64,000 nucleotides of DNA from Rhodanobacter denitrificans (GCA_017848855.1 JAFIHF010000023.1:27674-91673); one strand, 5' to 3'; counted from the stretch's first letter, positions 43,227 through 53,079 are shown. The notes: a model not told the origin generated them from the letters alone. Program-made: numbers and translations.

Positions 43227-44384
43227 CTACCCGCGCAGCGCCGCGATCCCCGGCGCCACCTGCGCCTCGCGCCCCAGCGCCTTGCCCAACGTCTCCAGCT
43301 TCGCCGCCAGCCGCTCCGCATTCGGCGCGCACACCGTGGCATGTCCCACCTTGCGCCCCGGCCGCGCCGACTTGCCGTAGTCGTGCCAGTGGCCGTCCGC
43401 GGTGGTGAGCACCGGCGCCGGGTCGGGCAGTTCGCCGATCCAGTTCAGCATCGCCGCAGGCCCGCGCACGCCGGTGTCGCCCAGCGGCAGGCCGAGCACC
43501 GCGCGCACGTGGTTCTCGAACTGGCTCGTGTGGGCGCCCTCGATCGTCCAGTGGCCGGAGTTGTGCACGCGCGGCGCCATCTCGTTGCCGAGCAGCTCGC
43601 CGTCCTTGACGAACAGCTCCAGCGCGAACACGCCCACGTAGTCCAGCCGCTCGGCCAGGGTGCGCGCCAGCGCGGCGGCGCGCGGCTGCAAGGCGTCGAT
43701 GTCGGGCGCGGGCGCGAGGCTCAGGCTCAGCACGCCGTCCACGTGCCAGTTGCCGGTGAGCGGCCAGGTGCGGAATTCGCCGTCGCGGCCGCGCACCGCA
43801 AGCACCGACAGCTCGCGTTGGAACGGCACGAAGGCTTCGAGGATCAACCCGTGCTTCGCCGCCTGCGCGCCCAACTCGGCCCAGGCCGCGTCGGCGTCGG
43901 CCGCCGTCTTCAGGCGGAACTGGCCCTTGCCGTCGTAGCCGAGGCGGCGCGTCTTCAGCACGGCCGGCGCGCCGATGGCGGCCAGCGCGCGGTCGAGGCC
44001 GGCGCGGTCGTCCACCGCCATGAACTCGGGCGTGGCCAGCCCGCATTCGCGGAACAGGGTCTTCTCGGCGAGGCGATCCTGCGCCACCGCCAAGGCGTTC
44101 GGGTTCGGGAACACCGGCACCCGCTCGGCCAGCCAGTGCGCGGTTTCGGCCGGCACGTTCTCGAAATCGAAGGTGACCACGTCGACCTTGCGCGCGAAAT
44201 CCTCCAGCGCGGCGTAGTCGGTCCAGTCGGCTTGCAGCAGCGGCGCCACCTGGCCGGCGCAGGCGTCGGCGGCGCCGTCCACCACCAGGCTGTTCACGCC
44301 CAGCGGCGCGGCCGCCAGCGCCAGCATGCGCGCCAGCTGGCCGCCGCCCAGGATGCCCAGCACGGGCTGTCGCCGAGCGCTCAT
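43227..44384 (-). CDS. purK: N5-carboxyaminoimidazole ribonucleotide synthase
   Basis: This 385-aa ATP-grasp enzyme converts AIR, bicarbonate and ATP to N5-CAIR in purine synthesis. The N-terminal [16 protein letters not shown], central [14 protein letters not shown] and late [18 protein letters not shown] are family signatures. Its start overlaps the purE stop by four bases, so PurE and PurK, which act in sequence, are made from one transcript. Confidence 0.97.
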   Translation of the reverse strand: MSARRQPVLGILGGGQLARMLALAAAPLGVNSLVVDGAADACAGQVAPLLQADWTDYAALEDFARKVDVVTFDFENVPAETAHWLAERVPVFPNPNALAVAQDRLAEKTLFRECGLATPEFMAVDDRAGLDRALAAIGAPAVLKTRRLGYDGKGQFRLKTAADADAAWAELGAQAAKHGLILEAFVPFQRELSVLAVRGRDGEFRTWPLTGNWHVDGVLSLSLAPAPDIDALQPRAAALARTLAERLDYVGVFALELFVKDGELLGNEMAPRVHNSGHWTIEGAHTSQFENHVRAVLGLPLGDTGVRGPAAMLNWIGELPDPAPVLTTADGHWHDYGKSARPGRKVGHATVCAPNAERLAAKLETLGKALGREAQVAPGIAALRG

Positions 44385-44884
44385 GCGCGCGGGTCCGGCT
44401 GGTCGAGCACGGCCTGGGTCTGCTTCGCGCGCCAGTGCTCCAGCGCCTGCGCGAGGCGCGGGTCGTGCAGCGCCAGCACCGCCGCCGCGAGCAGGCCGGC
44501 GTTCACCGCACCGGCGCGGCCGATCGCCAGCGTGCCCACCGGAATGCCGGCCGGCATCTGCGCGATGGAAAGCAGGGAATCCATGCCGTTCAGCGCCTTG
44601 GACTGCACCGGCACGCCGAGCACCGGCAGCCGGGTCTTGGCCGCCAGCATGCCCGGCAGGTGGGCGGCGCCGCCGGCGCCGGCGACGATCACCTGGATGC
44701 CGCGCCCGGCCGCCTGCTCGGCATAGCGGAACAGCAGGTCCGGCGTGCGGTGCGCGGAGACCACCTGCACCTCGTGCGCCACGCCCAGTTCGGTCAGCAC
44801 GCCCGAGGCGTGCTCCATGGTTTCCCAGTCCGAACGCGATCCCATCACCACGCCCACCCGCGGCGTTTCCGTCGTTGCTGTCAT
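44381..44884 (-). CDS. purE: N5-carboxyaminoimidazole ribonucleotide mutase
   Basis: This 167-aa class I PurE has [17 protein letters not shown] (CO2/ribonucleotide site), [15 protein letters not shown] with the catalytic His, and [14 protein letters not shown]. It converts the PurK product to CAIR. ATG 44884 is preferred over an in-frame TTG at 44899, which would add five non-conserved residues. It is divergent from the Trm112-like gene with only 60 bp between the starts. Confidence 0.97.
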   Translation of the reverse strand: MTATTETPRVGVVMGSRSDWETMEHASGVLTELGVAHEVQVVSAHRTPDLLFRYAEQAAGRGIQVIVAGAGGAAHLPGMLAAKTRLPVLGVPVQSKALNGMDSLLSIAQMPAGIPVGTLAIGRAGAVNAGLLAAAVLALHDPRLAQALEHWRAKQTQAVLDQPDPRA

Positions 44885-44944
44885 GGTCTGGCCGTCCAAA
44901 AGTGGTTATTGTACGGGCTTTCCGGCAACACCACGATTTTTCCC

Positions 44945-45217
44945 ATGGACAAGCGCCTGCTCGACATCCTGTGCTGCCCGGTCAGCAAGACGCCGGTGCG
45001 CCTGCTCGGCCGCGCCGAGCTGGACGCGCTGAACGGCGCGATCGCGGCCGGCGGCGTGCTCACCACGGCCGGCGAGCCGGTGCGCGAGCGCCTCGACGAA
45101 GGCCTGATCACCATCGATCGCAAGCTGATCTACCGTGTCGACGACGGCATCCCGGTGATGCTGCCGGAGGAAGGCATCGGCACCACCCAGTTGAACGGTT
45201 TCCCTGCCGCGCCCTGA
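44945..45217 (+). CDS. Trm112/YcaR family protein
   Basis: This 90-aa protein has MDKRLLDILCCPVSKTPVRL at the start, the CPxS-type half of a Trm112 zinc ribbon, and ITIDRKLIYRVDDGIPVMLPEE at the end, the family C-terminal strand. A middle insertion of about 25 residues makes it longer than the usual ~60 aa. The zinc site is not obvious beyond the CCP cysteines. In eukaryotes Trm112 activates methyltransferases; the bacterial role is unclear. Confidence 0.9.
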   Translation: MDKRLLDILCCPVSKTPVRLLGRAELDALNGAIAAGGVLTTAGEPVRERLDEGLITIDRKLIYRVDDGIPVMLPEEGIGTTQLNGFPAAP

Positions 45218-45301
45218 TCCCCACGCCCCGAACCCTTGCCGACGGACCGGCGACTTGCCCGCAGGACGCCGCAGCGCCAACGACCAACTTCCGGTGTGGC
45301 C

Positions 45302-47590
45302 ATGAACGAAGCCCACGAACCACCCAAGATCGTGCCCCTGGCGCCGCGCCTCGACGCCGCCGCCGGCGAGCGCGTGGGCGAACTGCTGAACGCCGTGCGC
45401 GGCATCGCCGGCAAGCGCCTGCAGCAATGCCTGGGCAACCTGTTCGAGCACGTCGACGACGCGCTGTTCGACCTCGCCGAGAAGGCCGAGAACAACGCCA
45501 CCCAGACGCACTACTTCGACGGCATGCGCGAAGTGCGCAAGCGCCGTCCGGCGATCGAGCGCAACTTCCTCGCTGCGGTCAACCGCGAACTGGGCGGCCT
45601 GGCCGGGCGCGCTGCGCCGAGCGCCGCGGCGCCTGCGCCGGCGCTGGCCGAGCTGTCGCTGGTGGCCGACGCCGAGCTGGAGGAATCGCTGGCGATCACC
45701 AGCATGAGCAGCAAGCACGAGAGCCGGCTGGCGCGCGACCTGTTCGCTACCAACCAGCGCCTCTCGGTGATCTGCGGCGGCCGCAAGATCGACGACGCCG
45801 GCAACCCGATCGCCCCGGCGGCGCTGTCGCAGGCCTTCCGCCAGGCGCTGAAGGAGCTGGGCGCGGACATGCGCGTCAAGCTGCTCATCTACAAGCTGTT
45901 CGACCGCTACGTGCTGTCCACGCTGGAAGACCTGTACGCCGAGGCCAACGCCGAACTGGCCCGCGCCGGCGTGCTGCCGCAGTTGCGCCCGGTGGCGCCG
46001 CGCAGTGCCGCCGGTGCGCCCCGCGGCAGCGCCCAGGCGGCACCGGCCGGCACCGCCGCGCTGGCCGGCGCCGGCACGGACGAGAACGCCGACCCCGCCG
46101 CCGCCGAGCTGCTGCAAACCCTGCACGGCCTGTTCGTCGCGCGCCGCGGCGCGGTTGCGCCATCGCTCGCCCAGGCCGGCGACGCCGGCGGCCCGCCGCC
46201 TTCCGTCGGCGAACTGCTGGGCGCGCTCAGCGTGCTGCAGACCCAGCTGGCGGCCGGCGGCATTCCGGCGCCGTCGATGGTGAGCGGCAGCGGCAGCTTC
46301 GACCGCGATGCCGTGGCGCAACTGAAGGAGCAGTTGCTGGGCCAGCTCGGCGCGCTGCGCGGCGCGCGGCCCAGCCATGTCGCCAGCATCGACGAGGACA
46401 CCATCGACCTGGTCGGCATGCTGTTCGAGTTCATCCTCGACGACCACACCCTGCCGGCCGAGATGCAGGTGATGCTGGCGCGGCTGCAGATTCCGTATCT
46501 CAAGGCGGCGATCCTAGACCGCAAGCTGTTCGCCCACCGCCAGCACCCGGCGCGCCGCCTGCTCGACGCGCTGGCCGAGCAGGCCAAGGGCTGGTCGCCG
46601 GAGTCCGACCGCGACGGCCGCCTGCACGACATGGTCAAGCACACCGTCGACCAGCTGCTGCACGAATTCGACGACGACCTCGGCATCTTCGAGCGCCTGC
46701 TGCTGGAGCTGCAGCAGTTCAACGAGACCAACCGGCGCCGCTCCGAACTGGCCGAGCAGCGCGTGGCCGAATCCACCCGCGGCCGCGAAAAGCTGGAGCA
46801 GGCGCGCCGCCGCGCCGCGCGCGAGATCGTCGAGCGCATCGACGGCCGCAAGCTGCCGCCGCTGGTGCACGAGGTGCTGGCGCGCGCTTGGGCCAACCAC
46901 CTGGTGCTGCTGCTGCTGCGCCAGGGCGAGGAGTCGGCCGAGTTCCGCGACGCCCTGCGCTTCGTGGACGATTTCATCGCCAGCACGCGGCCCGCGCAGG
47001 ACGCCGCCGCGCGCCAGCAGCTGCGCCAGCTGCTGCCCGGCATCGAGCGCGCGCTGCGCCAGGGCCTGGTCAACGTGGCGTTCCAGCCGCAGGACATCGA
47101 GCGCCTGCTGGCGCAGCTGCGCGACTGGTACGGCCAGCAGCTGGGCGAACCGGCGCGCAGCGCCGCGCCGGCGGCCGAAGCCACCGCGGCCGCCGCGGTC
47201 GCGATTCCGGAAAGCATCCAGCCCATCGTCGAGCCGCCGGCCGAGGCGGACGAGCTGCCCGAGGAAAGCGTGCCGGTCGCCACCGACAGCCCCGAATGGC
47301 GGCAGGTGGAAGCGCTGCAGCCCGGCGTCTGGCTGGAGTTCCAGCTGCCCGACGAACCGATGGTGCGCGCCAAGCTGTCGTGGATCAGCCCGATGAGCGG
47401 CCGCTACCTGTTCGTCAACCGGCGCGGCCTGAAGGTGGCCGATTACGCGCCGCAGGAACTGGCCGTGCTGCTGGCCGGCGGCCACGCCCAGGTGCTGGCC
47501 ACCAACGCGCTGTTCGACCGCGCGATGAGCGCCATCGTCAGCCGCCTGCGCCAGCCCGGCACGCCCCCTTCCGGCACGGATACCGAATGA
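45302..47590 (+). CDS. DUF1631 family protein
   Basis: This 762-aa, mostly helical protein is found in many beta- and gammaproteobacteria, where it is sometimes mislabelled thymidine phosphorylase. The N-terminal part (LFEHVDDALFDLAEKAENNATQTHYFDGMREVRKRR) and the long middle with Ala-rich linkers are typical. The last ~100 residues (QPGVWLEFQLPDEPMVRAKL, then WISPMSGRYLFVNRRGLKV) resemble a PilZ-type beta barrel, suggesting c-di-GMP or partner binding. There is no signal peptide. The stop overlaps the nadC start by four bases. Confidence 0.88.
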   Translation: MNEAHEPPKIVPLAPRLDAAAGERVGELLNAVRGIAGKRLQQCLGNLFEHVDDALFDLAEKAENNATQTHYFDGMREVRKRRPAIERNFLAAVNRELGGLAGRAAPSAAAPAPALAELSLVADAELEESLAITSMSSKHESRLARDLFATNQRLSVICGGRKIDDAGNPIAPAALSQAFRQALKELGADMRVKLLIYKLFDRYVLSTLEDLYAEANAELARAGVLPQLRPVAPRSAAGAPRGSAQAAPAGTAALAGAGTDENADPAAAELLQTLHGLFVARRGAVAPSLAQAGDAGGPPPSVGELLGALSVLQTQLAAGGIPAPSMVSGSGSFDRDAVAQLKEQLLGQLGALRGARPSHVASIDEDTIDLVGMLFEFILDDHTLPAEMQVMLARLQIPYLKAAILDRKLFAHRQHPARRLLDALAEQAKGWSPESDRDGRLHDMVKHTVDQLLHEFDDDLGIFERLLLELQQFNETNRRRSELAEQRVAESTRGREKLEQARRRAAREIVERIDGRKLPPLVHEVLARAWANHLVLLLLRQGEESAEFRDALRFVDDFIASTRPAQDAAARQQLRQLLPGIERALRQGLVNVAFQPQDIERLLAQLRDWYGQQLGEPARSAAPAAEATAAAAVAIPESIQPIVEPPAEADELPEESVPVATDSPEWRQVEALQPGVWLEFQLPDEPMVRAKLSWISPMSGRYLFVNRRGLKVADYAPQELAVLLAGGHAQVLATNALFDRAMSAIVSRLRQPGTPPSGTDTE

Positions 47591-48444
47591 ATTCCAGGCT
47601 CCCGTTCGACCCACCCTCCCCCGAACTGATCGCCGCCGACGTGGAACGCGCCTTTGCCGAGGACCTCGGCAAAGGCGACGCCACCGCCGAACTGCTGCCG
47701 GTCGACGCCGTGGCCGAGGCCGCGCTCACCTGCCGCGACGACGCGGTGCTCGCCGGCGCGCCGTGGTTCGACGCCTGTTTCCGGCGCCTGGACCCGGCGG
47801 TGCGCATCGACTGGCAGGCGCGCGACGGCGAACGCGTGGCGCCCGGCACGGTGATCTGCAAACTCGCCGGCCACGCCCGCTCGCTGGTCAGCGCCGAGCG
47901 CTCCGCGCTGAACTTCCTGCAGCTGCTGTCCGGCACTGCCACCGCCACGGCCGCCTACGTGGCCGCCGTGGCCGGCACCGGCACGCGCGTGCTCGACACC
48001 CGCAAGACCGTGCCCGGCCTGCGCCTGGCGCAGAAATACGCGGTGCGCTGCGGCGGCGGCCACAACCACCGCATCGGGCTGTACGACGCGATCCTGGTCA
48101 AGGAAAACCACATCGCCGCCGCCGGCGGCATCGCCCCGGCGGTGGCGGCGGCGCGCCGCCTGCATCCGGATCTGCTGCTCGAAGTCGAGGTGGAGGATCT
48201 CGACGAGCTGCAGCAGGCGCTCGCCGCCGGCGTGGACCGAATCATGCTCGACAACTTCACCGTGCCGCTGATGCGCGAGGCGGTGCAACTCACCGCCGGG
48301 CGCGTGCCGCTGGAGGTGTCCGGCAACGTCGATCTGCAGACCATCGGCGAGTACGCGCGCACCGGCGTCGACTACGTCTCGGTGGGCGCGTTGACCAAGC
48401 ACGTGCACGCGGTCGACCTGTCGCTGCGCCTGCGGCTGGGTTGA
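47587..48444 (+). CDS. nadC: Quinolinate phosphoribosyltransferase (decarboxylating)
   Basis: This 285-aa enzyme makes nicotinate mononucleotide from quinolinate and PRPP in de novo NAD synthesis. Signatures are DTRKTVPGLRLAQKYAVRCGG then GHNHRIGLYDAILVKENHI, EVEVEDLDELQQAL, and IMLDNFTVPLMREAV. ATG 47587 overlaps the DUF1631 stop. Nothing nearby encodes NadA or NadB. Confidence 0.97.
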   Translation: MNSRLPFDPPSPELIAADVERAFAEDLGKGDATAELLPVDAVAEAALTCRDDAVLAGAPWFDACFRRLDPAVRIDWQARDGERVAPGTVICKLAGHARSLVSAERSALNFLQLLSGTATATAAYVAAVAGTGTRVLDTRKTVPGLRLAQKYAVRCGGGHNHRIGLYDAILVKENHIAAAGGIAPAVAAARRLHPDLLLEVEVEDLDELQQALAAGVDRIMLDNFTVPLMREAVQLTAGRVPLEVSGNVDLQTIGEYARTGVDYVSVGALTKHVHAVDLSLRLRLG

Positions 48445-48452
48445 GGTTCTTC

Positions 48453-48602
48453 GTAGGAGCGCACCCTGTGCGCGAAAGCGAGAAGTGAGTGCAGAGGAGT
48501 GAGGAGATAGAGAAAGCACGGGCGGCGACGTGCCGCTCCTCTCTCACTTCTCACTCCTCTGCACTCACTCCTGCTCCATTCGCGCACAGGGTGCGCTCCT
48601 AC
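48453..48602. repeat. REP-like inverted element, family A copy 2
   Basis: Same layout as the 7714 copy: GTAGGAGCGCACC outer arms and purine-rich inner arms of GAGTG/AGAAG words (about 48478-48505 and 48538-48571), with a 30-bp core. It fills most of the gap between nadC and the DUF3301 gene. Confidence 0.88.
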
Positions 48603-48658
48603 GACGATAGCTTCAGCCCCGGCTTGCGCAGCGTTCCGGCCGCCCACACACTGCCGGC

Positions 48659-49135
48659 ATGGGCAACGTCAACGATCTCCTGGTACTGCTGGCGCTGGTC
48701 GCGCTGATCGCGCTGTGGCTGAAGCAGAGCGCGGCGCGCGAGCGCGCGGGCGCGGAGGCGCGCCGGCAGTGCGAACGCCATGGCCTGCAACTGCTGGACG
48801 AGACCGTGGGCCTGCGCGCACTGCGCCTGCGCCGCGTGGCCGGCCGGCTGCGGCTGGAGCGCTGCTACGGCTTCGAGCTGAGCATCGACGGCGCGGATCG
48901 CGCAACCGGCTCGCTGTGGATGCTGGGCGACACGCTGAGCGAACTGCGGCTGCCCACCGTGGTGCTCACGCCGCCGGAATCCGCGGCGGCGGCGGAGATG
49001 CCAGGGATCGGCACGGCATCACGGCCTGCGCAGGTCGAGCCCACGCCCGATCGTCCGGGCGAGCCCGCATCGGGCAGCAACGTGGTGCCGCTGCGGCCGC
49101 GGCGGCGTTCGGGTGGTGGCGATACGTTGCACTGA
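48659..49135 (+). CDS. DUF3301 family protein, membrane-anchored
   Basis: This 158-aa protein has an N-terminal hydrophobic helix (VNDLLVLLALVALIALWL, residues about 4-21) followed by a helix of Ala/Arg/Glu. The domain QLLDETVGLRALRLRRVAGR with LRLERCYGFELSIDGADR is typical of DUF3301. The C-terminal third is Pro-rich and probably disordered, with NVVPLRPRRRSGG. The function is unknown. No good ribosome site is visible before the ATG. Confidence 0.85.
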   Translation: MGNVNDLLVLLALVALIALWLKQSAARERAGAEARRQCERHGLQLLDETVGLRALRLRRVAGRLRLERCYGFELSIDGADRATGSLWMLGDTLSELRLPTVVLTPPESAAAAEMPGIGTASRPAQVEPTPDRPGEPASGSNVVPLRPRRRSGGGDTLH

Positions 49136-49196
49136 CTACAAGGCGATCGCGGCTGAAGCCGCTCCGGCTGCTCCTGCACCGCTCTTGCCAAAACCA

Positions 49197-49241
49197 TTCG
49201 CGCACAGAGCCCGCCCCGGACTTGATCCGGGGGTGCGCTAC
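49197..49241. repeat. Partial family A element (right half only)
   Basis: TCGCGCACAGAG, a CCCCGGACTTGATCCGGGG insert and GGTGCGC..TAC match the right-hand arms at 54600, 59150 and 60190. The left arm is missing. It lies just before the sspB stop codon in the gap between convergent genes. Confidence 0.75.
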
Positions 49242-49249
49242 AACCGCGC

Positions 49250-49696
49250 CTACTTGATGACGCGCAGGAACGGGGCGCCGCGCTTCGGCTTGTCGTCGCC
49301 GCTGCCGCTCTGGCTGGACGGCGGCTCGTCGGGTGCCGGCGCGGGCGGCGGCGTGTCGCCGCCTTCCTCTTCGGCGGGGAACATCATGCCCTGCCCGTTC
49401 TCCTGCGCGTACAGCGCCAGCACCGAGCCGATCGGGATGCGCACCGCATGGCTGACGCCGGAGAAGCGCGCGGAAAAGCCGATCCACTCGTTGCCCAGTT
49501 CCAGGTTCGCCACCGCGCGCATCGCGATGTTCAGCACCACCTGGCCGTTCTTGATCACCTGCGGCGGCACGCGCACGCCCTCGCCGGTGGCGTCGATCAA
49601 CAGGTACGGGGTGAGACCGTTGTCGCTGATCCAGTCGTAGATCGCCCGCAGCAGGTACGGGCGATTGGAACTCATCGGGTGGGTCACTTCGCTCAT
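49250..49696 (-). CDS. sspB: ClpXP protease specificity-enhancing factor SspB
   Basis: SspB delivers ssrA-tagged proteins to ClpXP. The 148-aa protein has the ssrA-binding fold (SSNRPYLLRAIYDWISDNGLTPY, GNEWIGFSARFSGVSHAVRIP) and an acidic, Pro-rich tail that ends in a basic KPKRGAPFLRVIK, the ClpX-docking tail. It is 28 bp after sspA. The start could also be MSSNRP at 49675. The stop is TAG. Confidence 0.95.
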   Translation of the reverse strand: MSEVTHPMSSNRPYLLRAIYDWISDNGLTPYLLIDATGEGVRVPPQVIKNGQVVLNIAMRAVANLELGNEWIGFSARFSGVSHAVRIPIGSVLALYAQENGQGMMFPAEEEGGDTPPPAPAPDEPPSSQSGSGDDKPKRGAPFLRVIK

Positions 49697-49724
49697 CTCA
49701 TGTGTCGCTCGTCGGCCGCGCGCC

Positions 49725-50348
49725 TCAGGCGCGCATGGCCTTTTCCTGCTCGGTCATGCTGCGCGCGAAGCCCTGGCTGTGGAACAGCCGCTCGCCGTAG
49801 TCGACGATCGGCTTGCCCTCGCGGCCCAGGTCCACGCCCAGCCACGGCAGCCGCCACACCACCGGCGCCACCAGGCAGTCGGCCAAGCTCATCTCGGGGT
49901 TGAGGAAGAACCTGGAGGCCTTGAACAGCGGCAGCGCGGCGAGCAGGTGCGCGCGCAGGCGCTTGCGCGCGGGCTCGGCGCTGCGGCCGCCGGCGCGGAT
50001 GATGTCGACCTCGGTCAGCCAGTCCTTCTCGATGCGCACCGCGGCCACGCGCAGGCGCGCGCGGGAGAGCGGGTCGATCGGCATCAGCGGCGGGTGCGGA
50101 TAGCGCTCGTCGAGGTATTCGCACACCACGCTGGCGTCGTACAGGGTCAGGTCGCGGTCGACCAGGGTGGGCGTGGTGCCGTAGGGGTTGAGGTCGAGCA
50201 GGTCTTCCGGCGGTTTGCCCGGATCGACCAGCACGCGCTCGTAGCTGACGCCCTTGGCGGCCAGCACCAGACGGGCGCGGTGGCACTGGATGCCGTCGGC
50301 CGTGGTGTAGAGGGTTAGTGCGGTACGCGAGCGGGCGCTTGGAACCAT
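49725..50348 (-). CDS. sspA: Stringent starvation protein A (GST fold)
   Basis: This 207-aa GST-like protein binds RNA polymerase in starved cells. The N-terminal thioredoxin-like part is LTLYTTADGIQCHRARLVLA (the catalytic residue of true GSTs is absent), followed by VDPGKPPEDLLDLNPYGTTPTLVDR. The C-terminal helical domain holds FKASRFFLNPEMSLADCLVAP. It lies between the cytochrome bc1 genes and sspB, the conserved order. Confidence 0.95.
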   Translation of the reverse strand: MVPSARSRTALTLYTTADGIQCHRARLVLAAKGVSYERVLVDPGKPPEDLLDLNPYGTTPTLVDRDLTLYDASVVCEYLDERYPHPPLMPIDPLSRARLRVAAVRIEKDWLTEVDIIRAGGRSAEPARKRLRAHLLAALPLFKASRFFLNPEMSLADCLVAPVVWRLPWLGVDLGREGKPIVDYGERLFHSQGFARSMTEQEKAMRA

Positions 50349-50427
50349 GCGCGATATTCCCTGTTGCGGTTGCACGGATGCGGCAGCCCGGGAAGGCCGC
50401 CGCATCCGTGGTTGTTGCTCCCGGAGA

Positions 50428-51177
50428 TCAGTGGACGTCTCTCCAGTATTCCTTCTTGAGGAAATAGGCCAGCAGGCTGAACAGCGCCAGGAACAGCAAC
50501 ACCCAGACGCCATAATGGTGCCGCTGCAGGGCCGCCGGTTCCGAAACGTACTCCAGGAAGTTCACCAGGTCACGCGACGCCTGCTGGTACTGGGCCGGGG
50601 TCAGCTTGCCGGGATGGGCCAATTCCAGCTTCTCCACCTCGCTGGTGCCCGGCTTCATCACCGCGGTCTGCTGGCCCTGCAGCTCCCACAGCGGGAACGG
50701 CATCGCCGCGTTCTGCAGCGTGGTGTTGTTCCAGCCGATCGGGCTCTTGGGGTCGAGGTAGAAGGTGTTGAGGTAAGTGTAGACCCAGTCGGCGCCCTTC
50801 GCGCTCGTTTCCAGCGACAGGTCCGGCGGCGCCTTGCCGAACCACTTGGCGGCGTCCTCCGCCGGCATGTGCGCGACCACCGGGTCGTCGAACTTGGCGC
50901 CGGTGAAGTTGAGGTTCTGCATCACCTGCTGCTCGGTGAGGCCGAGGTCGTCGGCCATCCGCGAGTAGCGCACGTACTTCAGCGAGTGGCAGCCCACGCA
51001 GTAGTTGAAGAACAGGTGCGCGCCGCGCTGCAGCGAAGCCTGGTCCTGCACGTTGACGTTGGCCGGCATCAGGTTCTCGCCCTCGGCCCGCGCCGCCGGC
51101 TGCGCGCCGAACAGCAGGCCCAGGGTCAGCGCCACCGCGGGGAGGATCCGTTTCATCGAGAGCATCCGCTTAGTCAT
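50428..51177 (-). CDS. petC: Ubiquinol-cytochrome c reductase, cytochrome c1 subunit
   Basis: This 249-aa protein has the haem motif NYCVGCHSLKYVRYSRM (CxxCH), the late methionine ligand region NAAMPFPLWELQGQ, and a C-terminal anchor helix (GVWVLLFLALFSLLAYFLKKEY). The signal peptide is MKRILPAVALTLGLLFGAQPA. ATGs at 51177, 51165 and 51156 are all possible. 51177 overlaps the cytochrome b stop by 8 bp; 51156 gives the cleanest signal peptide. Confidence 0.96.
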   Translation of the reverse strand: MTKRMLSMKRILPAVALTLGLLFGAQPAARAEGENLMPANVNVQDQASLQRGAHLFFNYCVGCHSLKYVRYSRMADDLGLTEQQVMQNLNFTGAKFDDPVVAHMPAEDAAKWFGKAPPDLSLETSAKGADWVYTYLNTFYLDPKSPIGWNNTTLQNAAMPFPLWELQGQQTAVMKPGTSEVEKLELAHPGKLTPAQYQQASRDLVNFLEYVSEPAALQRHHYGVWVLLFLALFSLLAYFLKKEYWRDVH

Positions 51178-52474
51178 GCATGGTCACCCGTTCCGGTACC
51201 GGCTTGGTCTTCTCCCAGCCGAGGTGCGTGTACAGCCACAGGAACACGAAGAAGCCGAAGTAGGTCAGCGTCATGAAGCGGCCGAAGACGTTTTCCCACA
51301 GCGTGATGTCGATGCCGGCGCCGAAGATCTTCGGGAAGTACTCGGCGGTGAGGTCCATGCCGATCGTCATCAGGCACAGGAACGCGATCACGAACACGGT
51401 GAGCGCCACCTTGTAGCCGGTGCCGCGGTAGCGGATCGACTTGACCGGGCCGGCGTCGATCCACGGCAGCGCGAACAGCAGCGCGATCGAGCCGAACATG
51501 CCGAGCACGCCCCACACCGCGGTGCCGAACGCCGACGGGATCATGCGCACGATCGCGTAGAACGCGGTGAAGTACCACACCGGCTTGATCTGCGCGGGGG
51601 TGAGCAGGTTGTTCGCCGGGATCGAGTTGTCGTGCTCCAGGAACCAGCCGCCGAAGGTGGGCGCGAAGAAGATGATGAACGCGGCCACCAGCAGGAACAC
51701 GCCCACGCCGACCAGGTCCTTCACCGTGTAGTACGGGTGGAACGGGATGCCGTCGACCGGCGCGCTCGGGCTCCAGCGGTTGCCCTTCGGGCCGTGCTTC
51801 ACGTCCACGCCGTCGGGGTTGTTCGAACCCACCTCGTGCAGCGCGGCCAGATGCAGCACCACCAAGAGCAGCAGCACGATCGGCAGCGCGATCACGTGCA
51901 GCGCGAAGAAGCGGTTCAGCGTGGCGTCGGCGGGCAGGAAGTCGCCCATGATCCACTCGACCAGGTGGCCGCCGATCACCGGGATGGTGCCGAACAGCGA
52001 CACGATCACCTTGGCGCCCCAGAACGACATGTTGCCCCACGGCAGCACGTAGCCCATGAACGCCTCGGCCATCAGCACCAGGAAGATCAGCATGCCGAGC
52101 AGCCACACCAGCTCGCGCGGCTTCTTGAACGAGCCGTACATGATGCCGCGGAACATGTGCAGAAACACCACCACGAAGAACAGCGAGGCGCCGGTGGTGT
52201 GCATGTAGCGGATCAGCCAGCCCCACTCCACGTCGCGCATGATGTACTGCACCGAGTCGAACGCGCCGGCCGCGCTCGGGTTGTAGTTCATCGTGAGGAA
52301 GATGCCGGTGACGATCTGGTTGACCAGCACCAGCAGCGCGAGCGAACCGAAGTAGTACCAGAGGTTGAAGTTCTTCGGCGCGTAGTACTCGGTCATGTGC
52401 TTGCGGTACACGGGCATGAGGCCCGGCGCCCGCTCGTTGACCCACTCGCCGATGCTTGCGAATACCTTGGCCAT
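51170..52474 (-). CDS. petB: Ubiquinol-cytochrome c reductase, cytochrome b subunit
   Basis: This 434-aa integral membrane protein carries the two b haems and both quinone sites. Visible are WGWLIRYMHTTGASLFFVVV, the Qo motif WGAKVIVSLFGTIPVIG, the haem-ligand helix FFALHVIALPIVLLLLVVLHLAAL, and PAHPRADQ-like loop equivalents after NNLLTPAQIKPVWYF. Length matches full-length proteobacterial cytochrome b (not split). The start overlaps the Rieske stop by one base. Confidence 0.97.
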   Translation of the reverse strand: MAKVFASIGEWVNERAPGLMPVYRKHMTEYYAPKNFNLWYYFGSLALLVLVNQIVTGIFLTMNYNPSAAGAFDSVQYIMRDVEWGWLIRYMHTTGASLFFVVVFLHMFRGIMYGSFKKPRELVWLLGMLIFLVLMAEAFMGYVLPWGNMSFWGAKVIVSLFGTIPVIGGHLVEWIMGDFLPADATLNRFFALHVIALPIVLLLLVVLHLAALHEVGSNNPDGVDVKHGPKGNRWSPSAPVDGIPFHPYYTVKDLVGVGVFLLVAAFIIFFAPTFGGWFLEHDNSIPANNLLTPAQIKPVWYFTAFYAIVRMIPSAFGTAVWGVLGMFGSIALLFALPWIDAGPVKSIRYRGTGYKVALTVFVIAFLCLMTIGMDLTAEYFPKIFGAGIDITLWENVFGRFMTLTYFGFFVFLWLYTHLGWEKTKPVPERVTMHD

Positions 52475-53079
52475 TACGCTGCTCCCTCCGGACCCACGCC
52501 GATCTGCACGGTCGTGTCGTCAATGAAGTGGTACGGCGGGATCTCCATGTTCTTCGGCGCCGGCACCCCCTGGTACACGCGGCCGGCCATGTCGTAGCGC
52601 GAGTGGTGGCAGGGGCAGTAGTAGCCGCCCTGCCAGTTCGGGTCGAACGGCTCGGGCTTGATCGCGGGCACGAAGTCCGGCACGCAGCCCAGGTGGGTGC
52701 AGATGCCGATCATCACCAGCCACTCGGGCTTGATCGAGCGCGTCTCGTTCTGCGCGTACTTCGGCTGCTGCTCGGCGGAAGTGCCGTCGGACTTGGGGTC
52801 GACCAGGCGCGGGTCCTGCTTCGGCAGCGTCGCCAGCTGTTCCGGCGTGCGGTTGACGATGAACACCGGCAGGCTGCGCCAGGCCACGATCAGCTGCTGG
52901 CCGGGCTCGATCTTCTTGAGGGATTGGGTGACCGGCGCCCCGGCGGCCTTGGCGCGCGCGCTGGGTTCCCACGACTTGATGAAGGGCACAGCTGCCGCGA
53001 CGATTCCCACACCGCCGACCACCGAAGTGGCGGCTGTGAGAAACCGGCGGCGGCCGTGATCGACGACTTCGTTCGCCAT
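52474..53079 (-). CDS. petA: Ubiquinol-cytochrome c reductase, Rieske iron-sulfur subunit
   Basis: This 201-aa protein has a Tat-type leader (RRRFLTAATSVVGGVGIVAAAVP) that also serves as membrane anchor. The 2Fe-2S cluster is held by CTHLGC and CPCHHSRYD. It is first in the petABC-sspAB series; the upstream 208-bp gap is shared with the divergent DegS-like gene. Confidence 0.97.
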   Translation of the reverse strand: MANEVVDHGRRRFLTAATSVVGGVGIVAAAVPFIKSWEPSARAKAAGAPVTQSLKKIEPGQQLIVAWRSLPVFIVNRTPEQLATLPKQDPRLVDPKSDGTSAEQQPKYAQNETRSIKPEWLVMIGICTHLGCVPDFVPAIKPEPFDPNWQGGYYCPCHHSRYDMAGRVYQGVPAPKNMEIPPYHFIDDTTVQIGVGPEGAA